Source of the DNA: JANLVI01 sp031363915
GTDB lineage: Bacteria > Vulcanimicrobiota > Vulcanimicrobiia > Vulcanimicrobiales > Vulcanimicrobiaceae
Length of the DNA: 64,000 nucleotides
NCBI GenBank assembly: GCA_031363915.1
Contig: JANLVI010000012.1
Coordinates: forward strand, 62,001-126,000
Reading direction: 5' to 3'
The notes beneath the pieces were generated by a model. The model ran no database searches. It saw nothing but the letters and a program-made list of their open reading frames with translations, and had not been told where the DNA came from. A program made the translations under genes and the position numbers. Shown here one piece after another: positions 51,918 to 60,208 of this stretch; positions within the stretch are counted from its first letter, which is position 1; each line of letters begins with the position of its first letter.

Positions 51918-53287
51918 AGCTCGGCCTGCGTGCCCGGTTGATCGGGACGATCGTCGGTGCGATCCTCGTGTTCTTCATCGTCAGTGCGCTCGCAGCGCGT
52001 TCGACGATGTCGAACGACTTGAGTTCGCTCGGACGCAAAGACGTGCAGAGCGGGTCGCTGGGCTTCAACGGCTATTGGGAGCAGAAGCGCGATCAGGTCC
52101 GCCTGCTCACGCAGCAGGTCGCAATCCAAGAAGCAATTCGCAAAAATGTCGGCGCGAAGAATTCGCAGGCGCTCGAGACGGCGCTCACCGGTGTCGCGCG
52201 AAACGCGGGGCTCTCGTTCCTCACGATCGTCGATCGTAGCGGCATCGTGATCGCGCGTGCGAACAGCGGTGGTGTCGGTCTTGCGCTCAAGAGTTCGTAC
52301 GTTAAACGCGCGCTCGAAGGCGAGAGCGTCAATACGGCGGCAAAACTTTCGCTCGACGAACTCACCTCCGAGTCGCTCACACCGCAGATCGGTGTCGACG
52401 TCAAAAGTGCCGACGGAACGGTCGCCGGCAAGATGACGTCGGGTCTCGCGCTCGTCTCAGCCGCTCCCATCAGCGATGCCAACGAGCGTACGATCGGCGC
52501 CGTGTACGGCGGCATCCTCATCAATCACTATTACGATATCGTCGATCAAGCCACGCGCGCGCTCGGCGGTAAATCGGCGCTCATCGTCGACAACGCCATC
52601 GTCGCTAGCACAATCTCGCGCGCCGACGGCACGCGTCTGGTCGACACCGCCGCAACGACCGGCATGGCCGAAATAAAAGCCGGAAAGCCGTACACCGGCG
52701 TCGACACCGAAGCCGGAGTGCAGTACCTCGCACAGATCACCCCGATTCTCAACGACCAAAACGAGGTCGTTGCGGCACGCTGGTATGGTGTCCCGCTCGC
52801 GCAGTTCAACGATATCCAAAATCACACCACGCAGTCGCTCTTGCTGTGGGGCGTCATCGGCCTCATGATCGCGCTCGCGCTTTCGATTCCGGTTGTCGAG
52901 GCCGTTTCGCGCGCGATCATCAAACGCTCGAAGCAAGTCAGTGAGTCGGCAAAAGAGCTTGCCGTCATCGTCGTGGGCACCGAAGTCTCGGGCGATCACG
53001 TCGCGCAGACGAAAGCTGCGGTCGAACGCCAGGGCGAACTGCTCATGCAGATCGCGACAGATACGCCGAGCGTCGCAGGCGGCGCGGTTGCGACGAACAC
53101 GGGCGTGAAAAACACCGTGCTCGCAGCCTCCGAACTCAACGCCGAAATCCTCGGCGATGTCGTCGTCATCGATATGCTCGCACAAGAAATGAACGAACGC
53201 ATGCAACACGCCCTCACGCGCGTGAACGAACTGAACGACGTTGCCAAAGGCCTCGACGAACTCGTCAGCGGCGGGTCATCGGCGTAG
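51914..53287 (+). CDS. Double-Cache-type membrane sensor lacking an MCP tip
   Basis: 457 residues. N-terminal helix (RLIGTIVGAILVFFIVSALAA), a periplasmic region of about 250 residues with the Cache-like pattern (FLTIVDRSGIVIARANSG, AAPISDANERTIGAVYGGI), a second helix (LLLWGVIGLMIALALSIPV), then a helical cytoplasmic tail of about 130 residues with no HAMP, kinase or MCP tip. Coupled to the MCP-type gene upstream. A split receptor, with signal sensed here and output made by its partner, is the simplest reading. Confidence 0.78.
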   Translation: MKLGLRARLIGTIVGAILVFFIVSALAARSTMSNDLSSLGRKDVQSGSLGFNGYWEQKRDQVRLLTQQVAIQEAIRKNVGAKNSQALETALTGVARNAGLSFLTIVDRSGIVIARANSGGVGLALKSSYVKRALEGESVNTAAKLSLDELTSESLTPQIGVDVKSADGTVAGKMTSGLALVSAAPISDANERTIGAVYGGILINHYYDIVDQATRALGGKSALIVDNAIVASTISRADGTRLVDTAATTGMAEIKAGKPYTGVDTEAGVQYLAQITPILNDQNEVVAARWYGVPLAQFNDIQNHTTQSLLLWGVIGLMIALALSIPVVEAVSRAIIKRSKQVSESAKELAVIVVGTEVSGDHVAQTKAAVERQGELLMQIATDTPSVAGGAVATNTGVKNTVLAASELNAEILGDVVVIDMLAQEMNERMQHALTRVNELNDVAKGLDELVSGGSSA

Positions 53288-53290
53288 GCG

Positions 53291-53506
53291 ATGCCCGACG
53301 TAATACTCTACTTTTCATCAAACGCCGATACGATGATCGCCACCAAAGCCCTCAAAGACTCCGGTGTCGCAGCGAAGATGATTCCAAAACCCGCCAGCGT
53401 CACCTCGTCGGCGAATCTATGTCTGTCCATTGATGGCAGCGCAGAATCGAGTGCCGTCGCGGTGCTCGGGAAAGCCAACATCGTCCTCGGCGGTGTCGTA
53501 AAATAA
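53291..53506 (+). CDS. Se/S carrier-like protein (DUF3343/YedF C-terminal type)
   Basis: 71 residues. The pattern ALKDSGVAAKMIPKPASVTSSANLC with a conserved Cys resembles the DUF3343 family (Pfam Se_S_carrier), small proteins thought to pass reduced sulfur or selenium. It starts three bases after the Cache gene, so it is cotranscribed with the receptor pair, which is unexpected. A link to the selenoproteins near 28 kb is possible but not shown. Confidence 0.65.
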   Translation: MPDVILYFSSNADTMIATKALKDSGVAAKMIPKPASVTSSANLCLSIDGSAESSAVAVLGKANIVLGGVVK

Positions 53507-53507
53507 A

Positions 53508-54302
53508 CTAACGTAGCACGTGGGCGTCGGCGAGATGGATCTCCGTCTCGCTGCCGTCGCTCGTCACGATGCGCAGCGCACCGTCTCGCCCGAGCCCACG
53601 CGCGATGCCCTCGACGATCGAGCCGTCGCGGTCGAGTCGTAACCGGTAAGGCGTGCCGTCGATTTCGGCGCGCTGATCCCACGCTCGCGCGACCGCGTCC
53701 GGCCGCGCGAGCAGCGGCAGCATGCGTTCGAATGCGCGCAGCAGTTCGCCGAAGAGACGCGAGCGTTCGACCTGCGGCGCGGAATCTGAGAGAAATGCCG
53801 GAGCCGGTTCGATCGCCGCGATGGTCGCGGCATCCGCGGGGCGGTGGACGTTGAGGCCGACGCCGCAGCCGACCCACGCGCGGTCACCGTTGACGCGCGA
53901 GATGCAGAGAATACCGCACAGCTTGCGACGCGCTAGCAAAAGATCGTTCGGCCATTTGAGATCGACGCGCACGCCGCATGCGCGCTCGATTCCCTCGGCG
54001 ACGGCGAGCGCCGTCCAAAACGTGGTCGCCCAGAGATCGCCGACGCCGATCGACTCGGGCAAGAGCGTGGTGAAGAGCAGACTCGACGAACGCGGCGCAT
54101 GCCACGCGCGCCCGGTCCGGCCGACACCCGCCGTCTGCATCTCGGCAAGGATCGTCGTCCCCGGCGACTCGCCCAAGAGGGCCGCTGCATCCGCGTTCGT
54201 GCTCGCCGTCTCCGGACAGACGCGGACATCGGCGAACGGCGTACGGGCGATCAGCGCATCGACGATTGCAAGGTCGAGCGAGGACGGAGGGTCACTTGGC
54301 AC
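53508..54302 (-). CDS. birA: Biotin--[acetyl-CoA-carboxylase] ligase
   Basis: 264 residues, no N-terminal DNA-binding domain (group I). Motifs: AGVGRTGRAWHAPRSSSLLF (for GRGRxxRxWxSP), LKWPNDLLLARRKLCGIL, and VGCGVGLNVHRP. The C-terminal SH3-like domain ends with ALRIVTSDGSETEIHLADAHV. It activates biotin to biotinyl-AMP and attaches it to the carboxylase carrier protein. Confidence 0.92.
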   Translation of the reverse strand: MPSDPPSSLDLAIVDALIARTPFADVRVCPETASTNADAAALLGESPGTTILAEMQTAGVGRTGRAWHAPRSSSLLFTTLLPESIGVGDLWATTFWTALAVAEGIERACGVRVDLKWPNDLLLARRKLCGILCISRVNGDRAWVGCGVGLNVHRPADAATIAAIEPAPAFLSDSAPQVERSRLFGELLRAFERMLPLLARPDAVARAWDQRAEIDGTPYRLRLDRDGSIVEGIARGLGRDGALRIVTSDGSETEIHLADAHVLR

Positions 54303-54318
54303 GTATGTCCTTCCCGCT

Positions 54319-54777
54319 ATGGCTAACGAACAAACACTTATCCTTTTAAAAGCCGACGCCGTCGTGCGCGGTCTGGTCGGCGAATGCGTCGCGCGCTTCG
54401 AGCGTCGCGGCTATCAAATCGTCGGTATGAAAGTCATGATGGTCGACGAAGCGCGTGCGAAAAAGCACTACGCCGAACACGAAGGCAAGGGCTTCTTCAA
54501 GGGGCTTATTGACTACATCACCTCCGCTCCCATCGTGGCGCTCGTGATCGAAGGCAACGACGCCATCGAAGGCTGCCGTTCGACGATCGGTGCAACCAAC
54601 CCGATCAAATCGGCTCCGGGCTCGATCCGCGGCGACTACGGTCAGACGATCGGCCGCAATCTCGTGCACGGCAGCGACTCGCCCGAGAGCGCCGCGCGTG
54701 AAGTCGCGATCTGGTTTGAGAAGAGCGAACTCTTCGCACGCAAGTCCGATCTCGAGTCGTGGCTGGTGAGTACTTAA
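54319..54777 (+). CDS. ndk: Nucleoside diphosphate kinase
   Basis: 152 residues from ATG 54319; a longer frame overlaps the divergent birA gene. NDK transfers gamma-phosphate to NDPs through a phospho-His. Motifs: TLILLKADAVVRGLVGE (most NDKs have KPDAV, so Pro is Ala here), GATNPIKSAPGSIRGDYG, and NLVHGSDSPESA with the active-site His. It is 3 bases upstream of eno. Confidence 0.96.
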   Translation: MANEQTLILLKADAVVRGLVGECVARFERRGYQIVGMKVMMVDEARAKKHYAEHEGKGFFKGLIDYITSAPIVALVIEGNDAIEGCRSTIGATNPIKSAPGSIRGDYGQTIGRNLVHGSDSPESAAREVAIWFEKSELFARKSDLESWLVST

Positions 54778-54780
54778 ACC

Positions 54781-56091
54781 GTGTCGATCGAATCGCTGCG
54801 CGGCGGTGGCCGCCCTCTCATCGAAAGCGTGCGCGCACGTGAAGTGCTCGACTCGCGTGGGAATCCGACGGTCGCCGTCGCCGTAGCGACCAGCTTCGGC
54901 GCGGTCGAAGAAGCGATGGTGCCTTCGGGCGCATCGACCGGAAAATACGAAGCCGTCGAATTACGCGACGGCGACAAATCGCGTTACGGCGGTAAAGGCG
55001 TGCTCAAAGCCGTCGCCGCCGTGAACGAGATGCTCGGGCCTGCGCTCGAAGGCCTCGACGTCACCGCGCAGCGCGAGATCGACGAGCAGCTCATCGACCT
55101 CGACGGCACCGAAAATAAATCGAACTTCGGTGCAAACGCGCTACTCGGCGTGTCGCTTGCGTGCGCGCGCGCAGCGGCGGTCAGCTTGGGCATCCCGCTG
55201 TATCGGTATCTCGGCGGACCGACTGCATCGACAATGCCGGTGCCGATGATGAACGTCATCAACGGCGGCAAACATGCCGAAGGCGCGTTGCAATTTCAAG
55301 AGATCATGATCGTGCCCGTCGGTGCCCCAACGATGCAAGATGCCGTACGGTACGGTTCCGAAGTCTTTCATGCGCTCGGCAAGCTACTGCACGATCAAGG
55401 CCAACCGACGCTCGTCGGCGATGAGGGCGGATACGCGCCGCGGCTTGCATCGATCGACGATGCGCTCAAATTGCTGATGTCGGCAATCGAGCAAGCCGGC
55501 TATAAACCCGGCGACGAGATCGCAATCGCGCTCGACTCGGCCGCCCAAGAATTCATGCGCGACGGGAAATACTTTCCGCATCTCCCCGACCATGCGATGA
55601 ACTCTGCAGAGATGGTCGCGATGTACGAAGGCCTCGTGCACAATTATCCGATCGTCTCGCTCGAAGATCCGCTTGGTGAAGACGACTGGGACGGTTGGAA
55701 CCTGCTCACGCAGCGTATCGGTGCGCGCGTGCAGCTCGTCGGCGACGATCTCTTCGTCACCAACGTCAAGCGCCTCGCCCGCGGCATCAAAGAACGCACC
55801 GCAAACGCGATCCTCATCAAAGTGAACCAAATCGGCACGCTGACCGAAACGCTCGACGCCGTCCAGATGGCGCACCGCGCGGGCTACCGCAGCGTGATCT
55901 CGCACCGCTCGGGCGAGACCGGTGATACGATGATCGCGGACATCGCCGTCGCTACGGGCGCGGGGCAAATCAAGACCGGCTCGCTCTCGCGTAGCGACCG
56001 GATCGAAAAGTACAACCGCCTCATGGGCATCGCGGATGAACTCGGGACCGTCGCCCACTACCCCGGCCGCTCGGCCTTCCGGGCCCTCTAG
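54781..56091 (+). CDS. eno: Enolase
   Basis: 436 residues, GTG start 3 bases after ndk. It converts 2-phosphoglycerate to phosphoenolpyruvate. Motifs: AREVLDSRGNPTV at the N terminus, VPSGASTGKYEA, GANALLGVSLA, and the catalytic-domain segments SLEDPLGEDDWDGW, LIKVNQIGTLTET (Lys), SHRSGETGDT and KTGSLSRSDRIEKYN. Three Mg-binding acidic residues are in place. Confidence 0.97.
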   Translation: MSIESLRGGGRPLIESVRAREVLDSRGNPTVAVAVATSFGAVEEAMVPSGASTGKYEAVELRDGDKSRYGGKGVLKAVAAVNEMLGPALEGLDVTAQREIDEQLIDLDGTENKSNFGANALLGVSLACARAAAVSLGIPLYRYLGGPTASTMPVPMMNVINGGKHAEGALQFQEIMIVPVGAPTMQDAVRYGSEVFHALGKLLHDQGQPTLVGDEGGYAPRLASIDDALKLLMSAIEQAGYKPGDEIAIALDSAAQEFMRDGKYFPHLPDHAMNSAEMVAMYEGLVHNYPIVSLEDPLGEDDWDGWNLLTQRIGARVQLVGDDLFVTNVKRLARGIKERTANAILIKVNQIGTLTETLDAVQMAHRAGYRSVISHRSGETGDTMIADIAVATGAGQIKTGSLSRSDRIEKYNRLMGIADELGTVAHYPGRSAFRAL

Positions 56092-56155
56092 GCGACAACC
56101 CGGGTCGGGCGGCCCGCGGGGGTCGCTTGTCTCGCGGCGAACTCGCCGCGTGCGT

Positions 56156-56230
56156 GGGCCCGTAGCTCAGCGGTAGAGCAGCCGGCTCATAACTGGTAGC
56201 GCGCTGGTTCGAATCCAGCCGGGCCCACCA
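56156..56230 (+). tRNA. tRNA with CAT anticodon (elongator Met or Ile2)
   Basis: 75 bases with encoded CCA. Acceptor GGGCCCG/CGGGCCC is perfect. D-arm is GCTC/GAGC, anticodon loop CTCATAA, T-arm GCTGG-TTCGAAT-CCAGC. The first base pair is G-C and the initiator features (C1/A72 mismatch, three G-C pairs in the anticodon stem) are absent, so it is not tRNA-fMet. Whether it is Met or lysidine-modified Ile2 cannot be decided. A 7-bp hairpin (56133-56150) lies just upstream. Confidence 0.93.
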
Positions 56231-56241
56231 CGCTTTTTTAG

Positions 56242-56270
56242 TTGACGGACGTCCGCACTTGTGGAACAAT
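56242..56270 (+). promoter_or_regulatory. Promoter of tRNA-Glu
   Basis: TTGACG (56242-56247), 17-base spacer, AACAAT (56265-56270), located between the two tRNA genes, with predicted start near 56277. Confidence 0.6.
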
Positions 56271-56306
56271 CTGACCTTGTGCGGCCGTCTATCGGCTGGT
56301 ACGTAT

Positions 56307-56381
56307 GGCGCCATAGTCTATCGGTTAGGACGTTGCCCTTTCAAGGCGAAGAGACGGGTTCGACTCCCGTTGGCGCTACCA
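56307..56381 (+). tRNA. tRNA-Glu(TTC)
   Basis: 75 bases with encoded CCA. Acceptor GGCGCCA/TGGCGCT (first pair G-T), D-arm GTCTATCGGTTAGGAC as in bacterial tRNA-Glu, anticodon stem TTGCC/GGCGA with loop CTTTCAA (anticodon TTC), and T-arm ACGGG-TTCGACT-CCCGT. Confidence 0.95.
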
Positions 56382-56386
56382 TGTGT

Positions 56387-56426
56387 GCAGGTCCGGAGAT
56401 TTCAGAATCTCCGGACCTGCTTTTTT
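56387..56426 (+). terminator. Strong intrinsic terminator after tRNA-Glu
   Basis: A 15-bp perfect stem (56387-56401 with 56406-56420), loop TCAG, then six T (56421-56426). The sequence begins GCAGGTCCGG and ends CCGGACCTGC. Confidence 0.95.
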
Positions 56427-56472
56427 CTAGTTTCCCTCACCGTTATTTTTTTGGTCGAGACGGGTAGTTTTC

Positions 56473-57405
56473 ATGGGTGAATACCGAGGAAACAGCGGCT
56501 TGATCAGGCGCGTACCCATCATCACCGGAGTCATTCTCGTCGTCGTCGTGGCGGTCGGATTCTGGTTTTTTCGCTCGTCCGATACGCGGCTAACCGTCTT
56601 GCCCGTGAGCCTACCGGTCCTCGGCGACGCCGCAGCACATATGAAGCTGCCGAAGAAACCGCGTTCGATCGTCGTCGTGATCGAAGAGAATAAGTCGTTC
56701 AAGCAGATCGTCAACGATCCGCAAGAGTCGACCTACCTTCACGCGCTGGGTTCGCGCGGGGCGATTTTCACAAATTCGCACGGCGTCGCACACCCGAGCC
56801 AACCGAACTATTTCGCGCTGTTCTCCGGTCAGACCGATCGCAACGGCGACGGGTGTCCGCCCGCGGGCATCTCGCCGACCGCGGCGAACCTTGGATCGGA
56901 ATTGATCGCCGCACATCGTACGTTCCGCGCGTATGCCGAAGATCAACCGTCGGTCGGCTTCACCGGCTGTACGAACGCGCAATACGCAAGTAAACACGCG
57001 CCGTGGACGCATTTCACGAACATCCCGACCTCATCGTGGGTGCCGTTTTCGACGCTGCGTTCGTACGATGCGCTTCCTGACGTCGCGTTCGTGATTCCGA
57101 ATCTCGTACACGACATGCACAGCGCGAGCATCGAATCGGGCGATGCGTGGCTGCGCGAGCACATCGATCCCGTCGTGAAGTGGGCCGATGCGCACGATAC
57201 GCTTTTGATCGTCACGTGGGATGAAGACAGCTCGCCGCGGACCAATCACATCGCAACATTTTTCGTCGGCCCGATGGTGAAGCCGGGTCGTTACGACGAG
57301 CCGATCACGCACTTCAACGTGCTGCGCACGATCGAGGACTTCGAAGGCACCGCGCACGCCGGAGCCGCTGCCCTCGCACCGCCGATCCTCGACTGCTGGA
57401 AATAG
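56473..57405 (+). CDS. Membrane-anchored phosphoesterase / acid phosphatase (PLC family)
   Basis: 310 residues. A single N-terminal helix (VPIITGVILVVVVAVGFWFF) anchors it. The catalytic domain has VVVIEENKSFKQI (family motif EENxSF), SHGVAHPSQPNYFALFSG and LLIVTWDEDSSP near the end, all typical of the phosphoesterase family that includes acid phosphatases. It is shorter than and only distantly like the lipoprotein enzyme at 24802-26142. It would act outside the cytoplasm. Confidence 0.87.
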   Translation: MGEYRGNSGLIRRVPIITGVILVVVVAVGFWFFRSSDTRLTVLPVSLPVLGDAAAHMKLPKKPRSIVVVIEENKSFKQIVNDPQESTYLHALGSRGAIFTNSHGVAHPSQPNYFALFSGQTDRNGDGCPPAGISPTAANLGSELIAAHRTFRAYAEDQPSVGFTGCTNAQYASKHAPWTHFTNIPTSSWVPFSTLRSYDALPDVAFVIPNLVHDMHSASIESGDAWLREHIDPVVKWADAHDTLLIVTWDEDSSPRTNHIATFFVGPMVKPGRYDEPITHFNVLRTIEDFEGTAHAGAAALAPPILDCWK

Positions 57406-57440
57406 CGCCTCGGCCGATTGGGGAAAACGTCGGTGCGAGG

Positions 57441-57920
57441 GTGAATCGCGTGAATGTGAAGATGCAAAACATCACGATTCGCATCGCGCGATCAACCGAC
57501 GCTGCTTTCGTTGTCGGGCTCTCGGCCCGGTTCGCCGACGCGGGCACGGCATGGCGCTCGCGCGCGGAAGTCATTGCGGGAACCGAACGCGCTCTGGCGG
57601 CCGCTTTTGAGGATCCGCAGCCACGCGATCTGGTCGTCATCGCGGAGAACGAAAGCGAACGGCTGGGATTTGCGTTCGTTTCGTGGCACGACGATTTTTT
57701 CACGAACGAACGCTACCCCCATCTCTCGGAGATCGCCACGATCCGGGATGGCGAGGGCATCGGCTCGGCGTTGCTCGAATATGTCGAGCGCTGGGCTAAG
57801 GCGAGCGGTGCACGCTACCTCTCGCTCAACGTCGTACGCGAGAACGAACGAGGCCGGGCGTTCTACGAAACACGCGGATTCGAGCTCGAGTACCGGCACT
57901 TCGCAAAAGTCTTGAGGTGA
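57441..57920 (+). CDS. GNAT-family N-acetyltransferase
   Basis: 159 residues (GTG 57441; ATG 57465 also possible). The acetyl-CoA-binding motif A is IRDGEGIGSALLEYVERWAK, with the preceding strand carrying the variable acceptor region. Motif B follows as LNVVRENERGRAFYETRGFE. Single GNAT domain. Substrate unknown. Its TGA lies just before an ABC-ATPase remnant. Confidence 0.85.
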   Translation: MNRVNVKMQNITIRIARSTDAAFVVGLSARFADAGTAWRSRAEVIAGTERALAAAFEDPQPRDLVVIAENESERLGFAFVSWHDDFFTNERYPHLSEIATIRDGEGIGSALLEYVERWAKASGARYLSLNVVRENERGRAFYETRGFELEYRHFAKVLR

Positions 57921-57926
57921 GCCGAG

Positions 57927-58058
57927 TTGGAACACGCGATCGAGATCGACGATCTCGTCTGTCGTTTCGCTGATACGACGGCGGTGGATGGCCTCTCGCT
58001 GCGCGTTCCACGCGGGATCGTCTTCGGTTTCTTAGGGCCCAGGATGCGTTTCGAATGA
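57927..58058 (+). pseudogene. Truncated ABC transporter ATP-binding protein
   Basis: A 43-codon reading frame from TTG 57927 encodes the first part of an ABC ATPase: IEIDDLVCRFADTTAVDG, then SLRVPRGIVFGFLGP. It breaks exactly where the Walker A loop NGAGKTT should follow and reads RMRFE before TGA. Nothing downstream restores the domain. The TGA overlaps the ATG of the next gene (ATGA), so a deletion seems to have fused the fragment to the start region of the following gene. Non-functional as an ATPase. Confidence 0.7.
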
Positions 58059-58945
58059 TCGCGCGCATCGTTGCGGCCTGCGCCGCGCTCGTTCTTTGTG
58101 TGGCCCCGGCATTCGCCGAGGATGCGCCCGATGCCGATTTAATCTTCGCACACGCGCGCACGCTCTTTCGGTTTTATTCGTATCCGCCGGAACTTACGTT
58201 CGCGTTCCGCCAACAATTCACGATCAAAGATCGCGCCTACACGAAGACCTACGACGGGTCGCTTGTCGGCGGCACCGACTTGAAACTCAGAACGTTCTCG
58301 CGTGAAGAGATCGCGAATCCGTTCTTACCGAAAGGCTTCGGCTTCAGCCTCATGGGTCTGCCCATCGGTGCGCACGATCGGGGCGATCCCGAACCATTTT
58401 TGGGTCTGCAGATCGCACCGAACGAAACGTACGGACTCGCGCCGGTCGAGCTGAAGAATCCCGCCATGGCGGCGCTCTCCGCCCAGACGGACGGGCCGTC
58501 CTCGCTGCGCGAAATCGGCCGCGTTCGTTCTGTCACCAAAGATTACGACGTGCACTACGTCGGCACCGAGACCATCGCCGCGCACCAGGTCTACCACTTG
58601 ACCCTTGCTCCGCTGCACGACCTCGAGCGCTTGCGCTTGCGCGATCTGTGGGTCGATGTAGCCCGATACACGGTCGTCAAGGCGAGCGTTCTGGGTGCGG
58701 TCGCCGGCGGGCCGGCAAGCACGGTTCCGTGGACGGTGACGTTCGCGCAATATGACGGCGGCTGGTACATTGAATCCGAGCGTGCCGAAGCGCCGATCGT
58801 CGTCTCGAAGAAAGTCACCTTGCTCAACGTGAGCTTCCGCTTCATCGAGATGCAAGCCAAGAACAAGACGTCGATCTATCTTGGAAATTTTGGGCGAACG
58901 ACACCGGTCGACCAGCCGACGCCGCGCCCCGACCCCTCGCCGTAG
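58055..58945 (+). CDS. Exported protein, paralogue of the gene at 16112
   Basis: 296 residues with signal peptide MIARIVAACAALVLCVAPAFA. The mature part shares with the 16112-16951 product the start (DADLIFAHARTLFRFYSYP), the segment VYHLTLAPLHDLERLRLRDLWVD and the later strand pattern. Beta-rich, with a Pro-rich C-terminal tail. No function known to me. Its start codon is embedded in the end of the ABC-ATPase fragment, so it may use that fragment's expression signals. Confidence 0.7.
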   Translation: MIARIVAACAALVLCVAPAFAEDAPDADLIFAHARTLFRFYSYPPELTFAFRQQFTIKDRAYTKTYDGSLVGGTDLKLRTFSREEIANPFLPKGFGFSLMGLPIGAHDRGDPEPFLGLQIAPNETYGLAPVELKNPAMAALSAQTDGPSSLREIGRVRSVTKDYDVHYVGTETIAAHQVYHLTLAPLHDLERLRLRDLWVDVARYTVVKASVLGAVAGGPASTVPWTVTFAQYDGGWYIESERAEAPIVVSKKVTLLNVSFRFIEMQAKNKTSIYLGNFGRTTPVDQPTPRPDPSP

Positions 58946-58951
58946 AAAGTG

Positions 58952-58979
58952 AAAAAGCGGCCACCTCGCGGTGGTCCGC
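58952..58979 (-). terminator. Terminator-like hairpin, minus strand
   Basis: GCGG.CCACC-TCGC-GGTGG.CCGC stem (58957-58979) flanked on the minus strand by five T (58952-58956). It could end minus-strand transcription coming from the desaturase. The rest of 58946-59198 holds a GGTCCGG/CCGGACC hairpin (59173-59195) just before tRNA-Val, and no gene that I can support. Confidence 0.5.
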
Positions 58980-59198
58980 CCATCATCGGGCTCACGGCCG
59001 TCGCCGCTGTCCCTGCCTTTCCCCTATCTAACGCTTTGCGGCGACGTCGTCGCACATCCGAGGAAAAGACGAAAACTCGGAGGCGGCGGCATTCGGTAGG
59101 ACACGACTATTCTTTCCAATTTTGGCCGGAATTAACGTAGCGAGCCATTCGTTGCAGATAGGGCCGCTCGGCGGTCCGGCGAATGCCACCGGACCTAG

Positions 59199-59270
59199 GG
59201 GCGATTAGCTCAGCGGGAGAGCAGCTCGTTTACACCGAGTTGGTCGGCGGTTCGAATCCGTCATCGCCCA
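59199..59270 (+). tRNA. tRNA-Val(TAC)
   Basis: 72 bases without encoded CCA. Acceptor GGGCGAT/ATCGCCC is perfect, D-arm GCTC/GAGC, anticodon loop TTTACAC (anticodon TAC), T-arm GGCGG-TTCGAAT-CCGTC with one G-T pair. It ends five bases before the stop of the convergent desaturase gene. Confidence 0.93.
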
Positions 59271-59274
59271 AATT

Positions 59275-60153
59275 TTATTTTGTCGCCGCGCGCGGTTCGA
59301 ACGACATGCGTGCGATCATTCCGGGCGTCGGGAGTTTGATGTCGTGCGCGAGTTTGAGCGCCTCCATCACTTTGATCGTGATCCAGGTAGCGTCGATCTC
59401 GTACCAACGTAGACCGTGTCGTGCCGAAGACGGAAACGCGTGGTGGTTGTTGTGCCAGCCTTCGCCCCAGGTGAGGAGCGCGACCCACCAGTTGTTGGTT
59501 GATTTGTCACCGGTTTTGTAACTCTGATAGCCGACTTCATGCGCCGCGCTATTGACGAGCCACGTGATGTGGTACGTCACGACGATGCGCACGAAGATGC
59601 CCCAGACGACCCATGGTAAGCCGCCGATCGCGAAGAAAACGAGCGCGAGCGCAACGGTCCACCAGACATACGTGTTCTCGAGAAATTGGTAGAATGGCAC
59701 GCCTGCAAGGTCCGGCGCGAGGCGGCGCAGATTCTGGCCGACGGGCTTCGCCGTATTGTAGCGGTACAGCCACGCGATATGACTCCAAAACATGCCGCGA
59801 TTCGCGTCGTGCGGATCGCCGTCGGCGTCGGTATGCGCATGATGCGCGCGATGCGTTCCGATCCAATCGATTGGGCCGCCCTGCAGTGCGAGGGCGCCCA
59901 GGATCGCAAGGCCGTATTCGACCGGCTTCGAGGTGCGCAGCGAGCGGTGGGTGAGCAGCCGATGATAGCCAAGCCCGATGCCCAGTGCGATCGTCAGATA
60001 GTAAAACAAGAAGCCGACGCCGAGCGCCGTCCAGGAGAACATCTGCGGAAGAAACGCCGCGAGCGCTCCCAGGTGGAAGACGAGCAAGCCGATTCCGGTA
60101 ATCCGGCCGGCGCGGCTCACGCCGCGATCCTTGGTTGGCATAAGTGAATCCAT
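59275..60153 (-). CDS. Acyl-CoA/fatty-acid delta-9-type desaturase
   Basis: 292 residues from ATG 60153; a longer frame overlaps the divergent crotonase gene. The three histidine boxes of membrane di-iron desaturases are present: HRLLTH, HRAHH and HNNHH. Four hydrophobic segments (about 13-32, 36-55, 145-165 and 170-190) frame them. It inserts a cis double bond into membrane fatty acyl chains with O2 and an electron donor, adjusting fluidity. O2 dependence suggests an aerobic lifestyle. Confidence 0.93.
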   Translation of the reverse strand: MDSLMPTKDRGVSRAGRITGIGLLVFHLGALAAFLPQMFSWTALGVGFLFYYLTIALGIGLGYHRLLTHRSLRTSKPVEYGLAILGALALQGGPIDWIGTHRAHHAHTDADGDPHDANRGMFWSHIAWLYRYNTAKPVGQNLRRLAPDLAGVPFYQFLENTYVWWTVALALVFFAIGGLPWVVWGIFVRIVVTYHITWLVNSAAHEVGYQSYKTGDKSTNNWWVALLTWGEGWHNNHHAFPSSARHGLRWYEIDATWITIKVMEALKLAHDIKLPTPGMIARMSFEPRAATK

Positions 60154-60208
60154 GTACAACGTTGACGCCGGAGCACCGCCGAGGGACGTCCTCTTCTTCA
60201 AAGAATTA

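Noticed and set aside
58949..59140. 63-residue ORF before tRNA-Val
   Set aside because: Starts inside a hairpin, very Arg-rich end, no ribosome-binding site.
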